From the NCBI GenBank assembly GCA_965248255.1, contig CBDFIW010000003.1:2108001-2172000 (forward strand): a stretch of DNA of 64,000 nt, written 5' to 3'. Source of the stretch: JAKZVK01 sp965248255. Its GTDB lineage: Bacteria > Acidobacteriota > Terriglobia > Bryobacterales > UBA6623. Numbering within the stretch: the first letter of the stretch is position 1; every line of letters begins with the position of its first letter. Below the pieces are notes generated by a model. That model did no database searches and was not told the origin of the DNA. It saw only the letters and a list, made by a program, of their open reading frames with translations. This document shows positions 1 to 7,074 of the stretch, one piece after another. Made by a program: the position numbers and the translations under genes.

Positions 1-57
1 GGGGGCTCCTGTGCCTGCATGCCAGCCGCCACCACGAGGCAGGCGGCCAACCACAGT
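1..57 (-). CDS. 5' end of a secreted protein gene running off the left edge
   Basis: Read on the minus strand, these bases encode a signal-peptide-like stretch, LWLAACLVVAAGMQAQEPP, ending at a plausible Ala-x-Ala-type cleavage zone at the window edge. A REP hairpin lies immediately upstream and no ATG in frame precedes the hydrophobic stretch, so the start codon is unresolved. A related segment recurs at about 2704-2760 beside another REP. Only about 19 residues are visible, so function cannot be assigned; the neighbouring minus-strand paralogues suggest another exported beta-propeller protein, which is inference. Confidence 0.35.
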
Positions 58-61
58 ATGT

Positions 62-89
62 GCGGGTGGGCACGGGGCCCCGCCCCTAC
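62..89 (-). repeat. REP hairpin (GTAG-footed), copy 1
   Basis: GC-rich palindrome with stem arms GGGTGGGC and GCCCCGCC, followed on the plus strand by CTAC, so the GTAG foot is on the minus strand. It abuts the 5' end of the partial gene at the left edge. Confidence 0.7.
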
Positions 90-174
90 AAGACGGATGA
101 TACCGTGTAGGTGGTTGGGCACGACGACCCGCGCTCTCTGTACCTTGCAGCCCACCGTCACCACAAGCGACGGA

Positions 175-201
175 TAGGGGCGGGCCCCAGTGCCCGCCCG
201 C
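175..201 (+). repeat. REP hairpin, copy 2
   Basis: Same GGGCGGGC...GCCCGCCC hairpin with the foot on the plus strand (ATAG here rather than GTAG). It ends 5 bases before the stop codon of the minus-strand gene at 207, so it sits directly behind that gene and could act as a 3' hairpin. Confidence 0.7.
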
Positions 202-206
202 TAAAT

Positions 207-1097
207 CTACGATTGGCTCGCAAACCGAAACGCATAGAGCTTGACACCGTACTGCAGCTCAAACCGAAGCCGAATCGTCTGACCCGCAAGTGCCGCCACG
301 CTGGATTCCCCACGCCACCGCACCGCCTTCTTTGTCGAATTGGCCGTGTGGATGCGGTCGCAATCCTCCAACGTGAACCCAGGGATTGGCTGGCCCGCCT
401 GATCCTGAATCTCCACACGCAACAGACCTAGGGCCGACGTATCGACGTTCAGCACGGTGCTCAGTTCGTCGAAATAGGGTTGATGCTTCGGTGGCACCGG
501 AACGGCGAGGTTGACGCGTACATAAGCAACGTACTTCTTGAGCCGGGTGTCGTAGAAACAGACATTTTGGCTGTCCATGCCTCGCGGATACTCGGCCTCC
601 TTCGGAAAAATGTCCCTATGGATCTCCCGCCACGCGGCGCCGTCCGCGGAGGCGCGCATGACCGTCTCGTTGAACTTTATACCTTCGCTGGCCGAGAACA
701 GCTTGTAGCGCTCCTCCGGCTTGGCGAGCGGATCCTTGAAGGGAACCCGTTGGCCATCGTATAGGCCGAGGATGTCGCCGGCCTCCGGTGAGTCTCCCGG
801 TTTCGCGCGGCGCCAGTGCACGCCGTCCTTCGAGAGGGCGTGGAAGCCCTTGAACGTCCCGTCGACCGCGAGAACCGTGTCATAGCCGCGAAGGTTCCCG
901 ACCAGACACTTCTCATGCGTCTTCACCGGTTGGTTGACGGAGATCCGAACGTGGGTGGCCGAGTCAAGGTAACGCCCATCGATGAATACCTGCTTGCGGC
1001 TGCCGATGTCGTAGGTTGCCGGACCTGGAGGCGCTGTCGAAACAGGAAAGCCGCACAGCAACAAACCAACAAACAAGCCAATGGAACGAACACTCAT
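207..1097 (-). CDS. Secreted beta-propeller-type protein, internally deleted paralogue
   Basis: The preferred start is the ATG at 1097. It is preceded by a GGAGG ribosome site and overlaps the upstream gene's stop in an ATGA, which implies translational coupling. A signal peptide (SIGLFVGLLLCGFP) leads into DIGSRKQVFIDGRYL, a near copy of the upstream gene's DIGSRNQIFLDGRFL. About 296 residues in all. The protein follows its neighbour to YVAYVRVN and then jumps to the C-terminal beta-sandwich at LNVDTSALGLLRVEIQDQ. Roughly 170 residues of the middle, present in the neighbour, are absent, so the propeller is incomplete. The family resembles five-bladed propeller (GH32/43-superfamily-like) proteins; substrate is unknown. 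It may be a non-functional duplicate. Confidence 0.7.
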   Translation of the reverse strand: MSVRSIGLFVGLLLCGFPVSTAPPGPATYDIGSRKQVFIDGRYLDSATHVRISVNQPVKTHEKCLVGNLRGYDTVLAVDGTFKGFHALSKDGVHWRRAKPGDSPEAGDILGLYDGQRVPFKDPLAKPEERYKLFSASEGIKFNETVMRASADGAAWREIHRDIFPKEAEYPRGMDSQNVCFYDTRLKKYVAYVRVNLAVPVPPKHQPYFDELSTVLNVDTSALGLLRVEIQDQAGQPIPGFTLEDCDRIHTANSTKKAVRWRGESSVAALAGQTIRLRFELQYGVKLYAFRFASQS

Positions 1098-2575
1098 TGA
1101 GCGCCTCCAAACCGGAACGAATACAGCTTTACGCTGTAACGCAACTCGAACCGCAGGCGCACCGGTTTCCCCTTGAGCGCAGCTAGGCTCGACTCTCCAC
1201 GCCACCGAACGGTCTTGTTCGTCGAATTTGTCGTGTGGATACGGTGGCAGTCCTCTAACGTAAAGCCGGGGATGGGCTTTCCCTGCTGGTCTTGAATTTC
1301 CACTCGCAGCAGCCCCAGCGCCGACGTGTCGACGTTGACGTGCAGTTGGCCGCCGTCAAACGTCACGAATGGCGTTGTGAACTTTCCCCCGGTGTAGTCA
1401 GCCTCGACGGCCGTGAAGCCATCCCTGCGAAAAACCGTGCGCGAGACCGTCGGGCGGTACTCGATGCCTTCCTTGCGCGCCATATGGCTTTCCCACGTCA
1501 CGAAGTACAGCCACATCTCATCGCCGTGAAGAATCAAGCCTCGCACAGGATAGAGGCCGAGCGAGTCGAAAGCCCCCGTCGGGCCCAATGGGATCAGTGG
1601 TTTCCGGTCGTAGCGCTCCCACTGAATACCATCGCGACTCGAAGCGAAACCGATATCCAACGGGCCTTTGTTGAGCCGGCCTCCTTCGGACGCGTAGACG
1701 CTCAAGTCGTCGGCGAGAAACCACGGCCGGTAATGGAGGTAGCGGTTCGGGAACATGACGTACGCGTCTTGCGCGTGCGGGTATTTGATCACCTGGGGCA
1801 TATAAAAGTCCGCCTCGGCGAGGTCGTCGAAGCGTGGATCGCGCTCGTCGGCCTCGAAGACCACTTCCGGCATGGGAAACGACGCGAGATCTTTGGTGAC
1901 GGAGCGGCCGACAGCCCGCAGAAAACACTGCCCGAAGTCTCCACAGCGAGCCTGGAGTCGAGGTGCAACTTCGACGAGCCGGTTTACACGAACATAGGCC
2001 ACATAGCCGCCCTGCGCCTCGTCGTAGAACGCAATGTTCTGGCTGTCCATCCCTAGCGGATAGAGAGCCTCCTTCGGGAACACGCCCTCATGGATAGCTG
2101 TCCATTCCCGGCCGTCCGCTGAGGCAAATACCTTGTTCCTCCAGCCGCTGACGATCTTGTAGCGCTCTTTGGGTGGAGCGTGAGGATCGCGGAAAACGGC
2201 GCCGAACGCGGTGAGCTTGGGGTGCACACTATCGCGCATGCCGTAGGTGAAGTCGCCCGCGTCGAGAATCTCCTTCGTCGCCCACTGCCAGTCCACGCCG
2301 TTCTTCGAGACGTAGCGAAACCCTCGGAACACCCCGTCGTTCTCCATCACCTGGAGATACGCGGAGGATTCCGGCCCGTCTGTGACTTCAAGGGGCTTGC
2401 CGGGAAAAAGCTTGTGAACGCCGGCGACGATATTCTGCTCACCGGTCTTGCGCGGGGGCTGGACCACGATCCTGACGTTCTTCCGCTCGGCCAGAAAACG
2501 GCCGTCGAGGAAGATTTGGTTGCGGCTTCCGATGTCGTGGGTATTTTGGCCCTGAGCGGGCAGCGGTTGAAACAT
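1094..2575 (-). CDS. Secreted five-bladed beta-propeller (glycosidase-like) protein
   Basis: About 493 residues from the only in-frame ATG (2575). The hydrophobic signal segment (FTWLVGLIAVALVAMF) actually begins about 40 bases further upstream, where no ATG, GTG or TTG in frame precedes it and a REP hairpin (2648-2674) intervenes. The open frame continues back to 3151, but only by reading through three REPs and into a transposase remnant. The native start therefore appears to have been displaced or lost. The body starts DIGSRNQIFLDGRF, has propeller-like repeats such as FASADGREWTAI and FASSRDGIQWERY, and ends in a beta-sandwich. It is coupled to the 207-1097 paralogue by an ATGA overlap. 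Resemblance is to GH32/43-like propellers; activity unproven. Confidence 0.65.
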   Translation of the reverse strand: MFQPLPAQGQNTHDIGSRNQIFLDGRFLAERKNVRIVVQPPRKTGEQNIVAGVHKLFPGKPLEVTDGPESSAYLQVMENDGVFRGFRYVSKNGVDWQWATKEILDAGDFTYGMRDSVHPKLTAFGAVFRDPHAPPKERYKIVSGWRNKVFASADGREWTAIHEGVFPKEALYPLGMDSQNIAFYDEAQGGYVAYVRVNRLVEVAPRLQARCGDFGQCFLRAVGRSVTKDLASFPMPEVVFEADERDPRFDDLAEADFYMPQVIKYPHAQDAYVMFPNRYLHYRPWFLADDLSVYASEGGRLNKGPLDIGFASSRDGIQWERYDRKPLIPLGPTGAFDSLGLYPVRGLILHGDEMWLYFVTWESHMARKEGIEYRPTVSRTVFRRDGFTAVEADYTGGKFTTPFVTFDGGQLHVNVDTSALGLLRVEIQDQQGKPIPGFTLEDCHRIHTTNSTNKTVRWRGESSLAALKGKPVRLRFELRYSVKLYSFRFGGAQ

Positions 2576-2647
2576 GGCCACCAGCGCAACGGCAATGAGC
2601 CCTACGAGCCACGTGAACCGCTGGATAACATCAGGTACAGATAGCGG

Positions 2648-2674
2648 CGGGCGGGCGCGGGGGCCCGCCCCTAC
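2648..2674 (-). repeat. REP hairpin, copy 3
   Basis: GCGGGCGGGCGCGGGGG arm pairing with CCCGCCC, CTAC at the right (GTAG foot on minus). It lies directly in front of the signal-peptide segment of the 1094-2575 gene. Confidence 0.75.
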
Positions 2675-2703
2675 GAGACAAATGATACCGGCGTCGGAGG
2701 CTG

Positions 2704-2760
2704 GGGGCTCCTGCGCCTTCAGCTCATCGATCACGACGAGGCAGGCGGTCAACCATGGAA
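2704..2760 (-). repeat. Duplicated signal-peptide-like segment between REPs
   Basis: On the minus strand this spacer reads WLTACLVVIDELKAQEPP, closely matching WLAACLVVAAGMQAQEPP at 3-57. The flanking bases ATGATACCG next to the REP are also shared (about 104-112 and 2683-2691). It looks like the duplicated 5' end of the left-edge gene left stranded between REP copies 3 and 4. Confidence 0.45.
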
Positions 2761-2762
2761 TG

Positions 2763-2790
2763 TAGGGGCGGGCCCCTGCGCCTGCCCGCG
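2763..2790 (+). repeat. REP hairpin, copy 4
   Basis: GTAG foot then GGGCGGGCCCC..GCCTGCCCGC on the plus strand. It is arranged in direct orientation with copy 5, about 23 bases away. Confidence 0.7.
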
Positions 2791-2812
2791 CTCCCATCGT
2801 TGTAACCAGTTC

Positions 2813-2839
2813 GTAGGGGCGGGCCCCTGTGCCCGCCCT
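2813..2839 (+). repeat. REP hairpin, copy 5
   Basis: GTAGGGGCGGGCCCCTGTGC followed by CCGCCC. It lies just beyond the 3' end of the RAYT remnant and is inverted relative to copy 6 on the remnant's other side. Confidence 0.75.
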
Positions 2840-2849
2840 CCCTCTCGGC

Positions 2850-3151
2850 CTACCGCACGACCCGGTCCCTCGCGGACCACCGCAGGGGGTTGTTGTCGAT
2901 GTAGCTGCGGGCATCATTGAGCTCCTTACGATTGCGGATGATGCGGTCGAAATAGCCTCGCTGCCAGAGCCGAGCACCCAGATCAGGCCATCCACAGGAC
3001 CGTTGAGACCGACGACTCCTTGCTGGACGGTCCCAAACACACACTTCTTGCCCTCTACGCAGATCGTAACGAAGTAGTCGCCTGGCAGCGAGTAATCATA
3101 GCCCTGGAGTCGAGTCGCCCTTCGACTCGGCAGGGCGTCGCGTACGTTCAC
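2850..3151 (-). pseudogene. REP-associated tyrosine transposase (RAYT, Y1_Tnp family) remnant
   Basis: The 5' part (from 3151) encodes RRATRLQGYDYSLPGDYFVT and ICVEGKKCVFG, the characteristic amino terminus of RAYT proteins. In a different frame, 3044-2850 encodes LGARLWQRGYFDRIIRNRKE and then YIDNNPLRW, the characteristic carboxy terminus. RAYTs are normally about 150-180 residues. Here the centre, which should carry the HUH metal site, is missing and the two ends are out of frame, so the enzyme is dead. It is bracketed by inverted REP hairpins (2813-2839 and 3222-3248), the expected layout of a REP/RAYT unit. Its 5' reading frame runs on, artefactually, into the 1094-2575 gene. Confidence 0.8.
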
Positions 3152-3221
3152 TTATGCGGACAGCGCCTCCATCTTGGTGAACTTGCCCGGACACGGTGGA
3201 TCGCATCGGGTAGAGATAGCA

Positions 3222-3248
3222 GCGGGCGGGCACGGGGCCCGCCCCTAC
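3222..3248 (-). repeat. REP hairpin, copy 6
   Basis: GCGGGCGGGCACGGGGCCCG then CCCCTAC; the GTAG foot is on the minus strand. It is upstream of the RAYT remnant and inverted relative to copy 5. Confidence 0.75.
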
Positions 3249-3274
3249 CGTTATCTGTGTCCCGCTCCAACAAC

Positions 3275-3310
3275 AAAAAGGGGGCTCACGGTCATGACCG
3301 CAGCCCCCCT
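3275..3310 (-). terminator. Rho-independent terminator of the Oar-like receptor gene
   Basis: Stem GGGGGCT (3280-3286) pairs with AGCCCCC (3302-3308), with an inner CGGTCATGACCG palindrome. On the minus strand the hairpin is followed by a T5 run (3279-3275). It lies about 60 bases beyond the stop codon of the gene ending at 3371. Confidence 0.75.
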
Positions 3311-3370
3311 TGACGTACTCGCCGGCAACGCCGCCCCGGGACGGAACTTCCCGCCCCGGGCCGGCTTGCG

Positions 3371-6300
3371 CTAGAAGTTGAACTTCAACCCGAACTGAAT
3401 CGAGCGTGGCGGATTGCCTTGTCCCCCGACAAGGCCAAAGCCGCCACTGGTGGAATTCGTATTCGGGTTGCCAAACCGCACTCGGTTGAGCAGGTTGAAG
3501 AACTCCGCCCGGAACTCGACGTTCATCGTCTCACCGATGTACGTACGCTTGGAGAGCGCGAGGTCTTCATTGAACAACGCGAAGTTCCTCAAGTTCGGCT
3601 CCCGCGGAGCGCCCGTCCCGAACGTGAAGGGAGCCGGCTGCACGAACGCCGCCGAATTCAGATAAAGGTCCCCTTGCCCTGGGTCGAAGCTGCCCGCGCT
3701 CACGCTAGACCTGCTCTCCACGCCGGGAACACGGTGCGGCCGATTACCGCCTCCGAACAGCGGAATCGGCGGGCCTCCGCTAATCCCAAGAGGCTGACCG
3801 GTGGCGTAGCGGACAATGGCGCTGGCTTGCCAGCCTTTGAGGACCCCGGCGGTCGCACCCGTGGCGTTCTTGCCGAAAGGCAGCTCATAGACGAAACTCG
3901 TGACAATGCTATGAGTCTGGTCTTTAGGCGCGATCGACTTCTCGATGCCTCGATTGGCCGTGTCACGAGCGCCTCCGTTAAAGGCGGCGAACGCTGCGAG
4001 ACTGGTATTCGAGATGGTCTTGCTCAATGTGTAGCTGGTCAAGAACGAAAAGCCGTTTGAGAAGCGTCTCTGCAGCTTCATCTGGAAGGAGTGGTAATTC
4101 GACGCGCCGATGGGCTGCCAGGGGTTGTTGACGCCGGTGTACTGCGGGAACGGCCGCAACGCCTGGCCCACGGTTGCCGCGCCCCCGAGCGCCGCCCCGA
4201 AGCCGTCCCACGGCGCCGTGATCCCGGCGGCAACGGCATCCGGCGAGTCGTACGCCTGATTCAGCAAAGGGCCGAGGCTCAGGAAGCTGACGGGCACCTG
4301 GTTGAGGTTCTCTAGGCCCGCGGAAAGCCGCTGTCCCTTATTACCGATGTAGGCCAGATCCAGATGCGTTTGGAAAGGCAACTGCCGCTGGATATTCAAC
4401 GTCCAGGTCTGTTGGTAGGCCTGCAAACCCCCATCCGCATTGTAGAAATCAACCGTGGACCCAACGCCCAGCTCGGGTTCGCGTGGCGGGGTCGTAAATG
4501 CCGGAAAACCATCTCGCAAGAGGCTGGCCGGCGTGATCCCGTTGTCAGTACTCTGCAGTTGCTGGAATCCCAGAAAACCGTTGTCGAAATTGTTGTTGAA
4601 CTGCACCGATCCGGTTGTCGACGCATTTGAGATGCTGTAGATGATCCCGTAGCCCAGGCGAATGACCGTCTTATCGTTAAGTTGATAGGCGAGGCTTCCA
4701 CGAGGGCCGAGTCCAGTCTTGGCGCTGGGAACGACGGCATCGTTGCCGAAGACATGTGCCCCTGGCAGCCCGCCGGCGCCCGGATTGCCCAAGTTGAGAT
4801 CGATGGCGGCAACGCGGTCGGGATCCTTGCCGCGCCACGGAAACGCCGTGTCGACTCGAAGACCGAGGCTCAGTGTCCACTTGGGGCCCATCTGAATGGT
4901 GTCGGTCGCGAACAACCCCAGGTAGGGGATTCTCAGCGTTCTCTCCTCCCCTCCGATCAGCCGCCGAATCGAATTGACCTGACCGAGCAAGAAGCTGGCG
5001 GAGGCTTCGCCTTGGAGGGCAAAGTTGTCGGCGTTGGGCTGGGACGAGAAGAGCCGGTTGAAAGTCATAGTGCCGGCCGTCCCTCCTCCGTTGAGGATAT
5101 TGAAGTCCCGGAACGACTGCGCCCAATACTCCCCACCGACCTTGATCTGATGATTACCTTTGATGATCGTCGTTGTGTTCGAGTAGTTATACGTGTGGTC
5201 CCAACGGGCGTCACCTTGCGCCCCAGCATTCCCGAATCCATTGTACCCATCAATACGGAGACTGGTCGTACCGGCGAACGACGAAGGCAAGCCCGGTATG
5301 GGGAGAATTTCGGCGCCGTTACGCTGGTCGAACCCACGGCCAAATCCGAAGGTGCCTGAGAAGCCGAACGCGAAATGGTTCAACAGAGTCGGCGTGATCA
5401 CGCTGTCCCAGTTCGCCCGCATGCCGTGAAAGTACCCTCCACCCGGAAACCCGTTGTCCAGCGGATGATCCGGGCCGTAGGCGCCGATCGCCGCTCCCCC
5501 TGGGTCCTTGTCCCACCAGTGCGTCCAGGAGAACTTGTTGCTGTCGTTAATCTGTTCGTCCACCCGGTACACAAAATAGTCTTCGTTGGTCGGAGACTCC
5601 GAGCGCGTAAGGAAGTTATTGAAGAGCGCGTTGTTATCCGGTTGCGGCATGAGCCCGTTTACCGTCAGCGCCAAAGGATCATGCCGGCTCGACGGGATCA
5701 CGTTGTTCAGAAACGGATCACGGACGAATCCGCCTGCTCCGTCGTCGCGCGTCGTGGCGGGATCGTAGATCGAGATGCCCAGTTCCGGCATGAGCCGGGA
5801 GTAGTCACCGGAGCGGAAGGCTACGGGCGGCAGCGTAAGCAGCGAGGTATTACGCGAGCCGCGCCGCCGGAAACCTGTGTAGTTGAAAAAGAAGAAGGTG
5901 CGGTTCTTGATCGCCGGTCCACCTATGGTGGCGCCGAACTCGTTCTGCCGCGTCGGTGACCGCCCGCTGGCGAAGAACCCGCTGGCGTCCAGTTTCTCGT
6001 TACGCAGGAACTCAAAAACGTTCCCGTGGAAGTCGTTCGTCCCCGACTTGATCTTGTAGTTCGAGACCCCGAAGCCGCGGCCCAACTCCGCCGGATACAG
6101 CGTGCTGGAAACCTTGAACTCTTCGACCGACTCGAACGGCGGCGCGAAGGTCGTGAAGCGGCCTGGAACCTCCGCGTTGGCGTAGGCGATGCCGTCTACC
6201 ATGGCGACCTGCGCCAGGTCGGGACTGCCGTTGTAAGACTTCGAGAAGGTGTCGCCGGCGACGCCGGGCGTCAAGAAGATGAAGTTCTCGGCCTGGCGGC

Positions 6301-6787
6301 GGCCACCGGCCACCTGCAGCGGCAGGTCCATGATGACGCGCTCTTCCACGGTCGTGCTGACCTCGGAGGACTCCACCACCGTGATGGGCGCAATCGTCTC
6401 GGAAATCGTGATTGTTTGAACCAGCTCACCGATTTCCATGGTGATGTTCAGCGTGGATGTGGTGGCTGTGAGAACCTGAAGGTCTTCCGCCACATAGGTC
6501 TTGAAGCCGTCCGACGTCGCTTCCAGGCGATACGGGCCCACCGGAATGTTCACCATGACGTAGTTCCCGGCGCCGCTGCTCTCGGCGGTGGCCGTGAAGT
6601 CCGTCTCCAAGTTGGTGATCTTGAGGGCGACACCGGGCATGGCGGCGCCGGCCGTATCGGTCACGACGCCTCGCACGCCACCGGCGGTGACTTGCGCCGA
6701 AGCGCTCGTCGTCATCAATAGGACGAGCGTCAGAGCTGCGAAGATTTGGAGCGCACGCGTACTTACACTGATGCTATTGTTGGTCAA
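3371..6787 (-). CDS. Oar-like TonB-dependent outer-membrane receptor
   Basis: 1138 residues. A signal peptide (LTLVLLMTTSASAQ, about 19-32) is followed by a carboxypeptidase-regulatory-like domain (GGVRGVVTDTAGAAMPGVAL, about 37-125). Next comes a plug-like region (ERVIMDLPLQVAGGRRQAEN, QVAMVDGIAYANAEVPG), then a long beta-barrel ending in QFGLKFNF, with the terminal Phe expected for Bam insertion. This is the acidobacterial Oar/TonB-receptor family, importing or binding oligosaccharides or peptides at the outer membrane; the ligand is not predictable. The start is TTG (6787), with no good Shine-Dalgarno. An A7G9 homopolymer tract (minus strand) lies 9 bases upstream. It is monocistronic, with its own terminator. 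Confidence 0.9.
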   Translation of the reverse strand: MTNNSISVSTRALQIFAALTLVLLMTTSASAQVTAGGVRGVVTDTAGAAMPGVALKITNLETDFTATAESSGAGNYVMVNIPVGPYRLEATSDGFKTYVAEDLQVLTATTSTLNITMEIGELVQTITISETIAPITVVESSEVSTTVEERVIMDLPLQVAGGRRQAENFIFLTPGVAGDTFSKSYNGSPDLAQVAMVDGIAYANAEVPGRFTTFAPPFESVEEFKVSSTLYPAELGRGFGVSNYKIKSGTNDFHGNVFEFLRNEKLDASGFFASGRSPTRQNEFGATIGGPAIKNRTFFFFNYTGFRRRGSRNTSLLTLPPVAFRSGDYSRLMPELGISIYDPATTRDDGAGGFVRDPFLNNVIPSSRHDPLALTVNGLMPQPDNNALFNNFLTRSESPTNEDYFVYRVDEQINDSNKFSWTHWWDKDPGGAAIGAYGPDHPLDNGFPGGGYFHGMRANWDSVITPTLLNHFAFGFSGTFGFGRGFDQRNGAEILPIPGLPSSFAGTTSLRIDGYNGFGNAGAQGDARWDHTYNYSNTTTIIKGNHQIKVGGEYWAQSFRDFNILNGGGTAGTMTFNRLFSSQPNADNFALQGEASASFLLGQVNSIRRLIGGEERTLRIPYLGLFATDTIQMGPKWTLSLGLRVDTAFPWRGKDPDRVAAIDLNLGNPGAGGLPGAHVFGNDAVVPSAKTGLGPRGSLAYQLNDKTVIRLGYGIIYSISNASTTGSVQFNNNFDNGFLGFQQLQSTDNGITPASLLRDGFPAFTTPPREPELGVGSTVDFYNADGGLQAYQQTWTLNIQRQLPFQTHLDLAYIGNKGQRLSAGLENLNQVPVSFLSLGPLLNQAYDSPDAVAAGITAPWDGFGAALGGAATVGQALRPFPQYTGVNNPWQPIGASNYHSFQMKLQRRFSNGFSFLTSYTLSKTISNTSLAAFAAFNGGARDTANRGIEKSIAPKDQTHSIVTSFVYELPFGKNATGATAGVLKGWQASAIVRYATGQPLGISGGPPIPLFGGGNRPHRVPGVESRSSVSAGSFDPGQGDLYLNSAAFVQPAPFTFGTGAPREPNLRNFALFNEDLALSKRTYIGETMNVEFRAEFFNLLNRVRFGNPNTNSTSGGFGLVGGQGNPPRSIQFGLKFNF

Positions 6788-6796
6788 TTGGAAAGA

Positions 6797-6812
6797 CCCC
6801 CCCCCTTTTTTT
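6797..6812 (-). repeat. A7G9 homopolymer tract in front of receptor start
   Basis: Nine C then seven T on the plus strand (A7 then G9 on the minus strand), ending 9 bases before the TTG start of the receptor gene. A tract like this at a leader can vary in length by slipped-strand mispairing and alter promoter or ribosome-site spacing. Confidence 0.6.
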
Positions 6813-6966
6813 GAGGACGTACGGTAATATTACACCCCAATGGCTGCGGAGCTGTCAAGTCTCGGTAGCGTCTCAGTTTAGATTCCGGTGCTGGGCCGGG
6901 GGCCGGTGGCGGTTGTGATGTCCGAATCGCCCACAGTCCGAACGGGAATGGCGGGTGACCGACTGG

Positions 6967-6993
6967 TAGGGGCCGGCCCCCGTGCCGGCCCGC
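6967..6993 (+). repeat. REP hairpin variant, copy 7
   Basis: GTAG foot followed by a GGGCCGGC variant of the stem; compensatory changes occur in both arms (GGCCGGCCCC..GTGCCGGCC), supporting selection or recent duplication of the folded form. Confidence 0.65.
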
Positions 6994-7048
6994 TCCGGGA
7001 GCGAGGATCGGTCTTAATCGTGACGCGCCGGTCGTGACCCTCGGCTCC

Positions 7049-7074
7049 GGGCGGGCACGGGGGCCCGCCCCTAC
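7049..7074 (-). repeat. REP hairpin, copy 8
   Basis: GGGCGGGCACGGGGGCCCGC then CCCTAC. The CTA of its foot supplies the TAG stop codon of the sialidase-like gene at 7071, so the repeat overlaps the gene's last codon. Confidence 0.7.

Noticed and set aside
2643..2839. Possible CRISPR-like short repeat cluster
   Set aside because: The repeats are palindromic REPs in mixed orientation with unequal spacers, and the spacer at 2704-2760 is a duplicated signal-peptide segment; no cas genes.
2576..3151. N-terminal 192-codon extension of the propeller gene
   Set aside because: The extension is the RAYT remnant followed by three REPs read as protein (RAGTGARPY, GAGPRARP), not a real domain.
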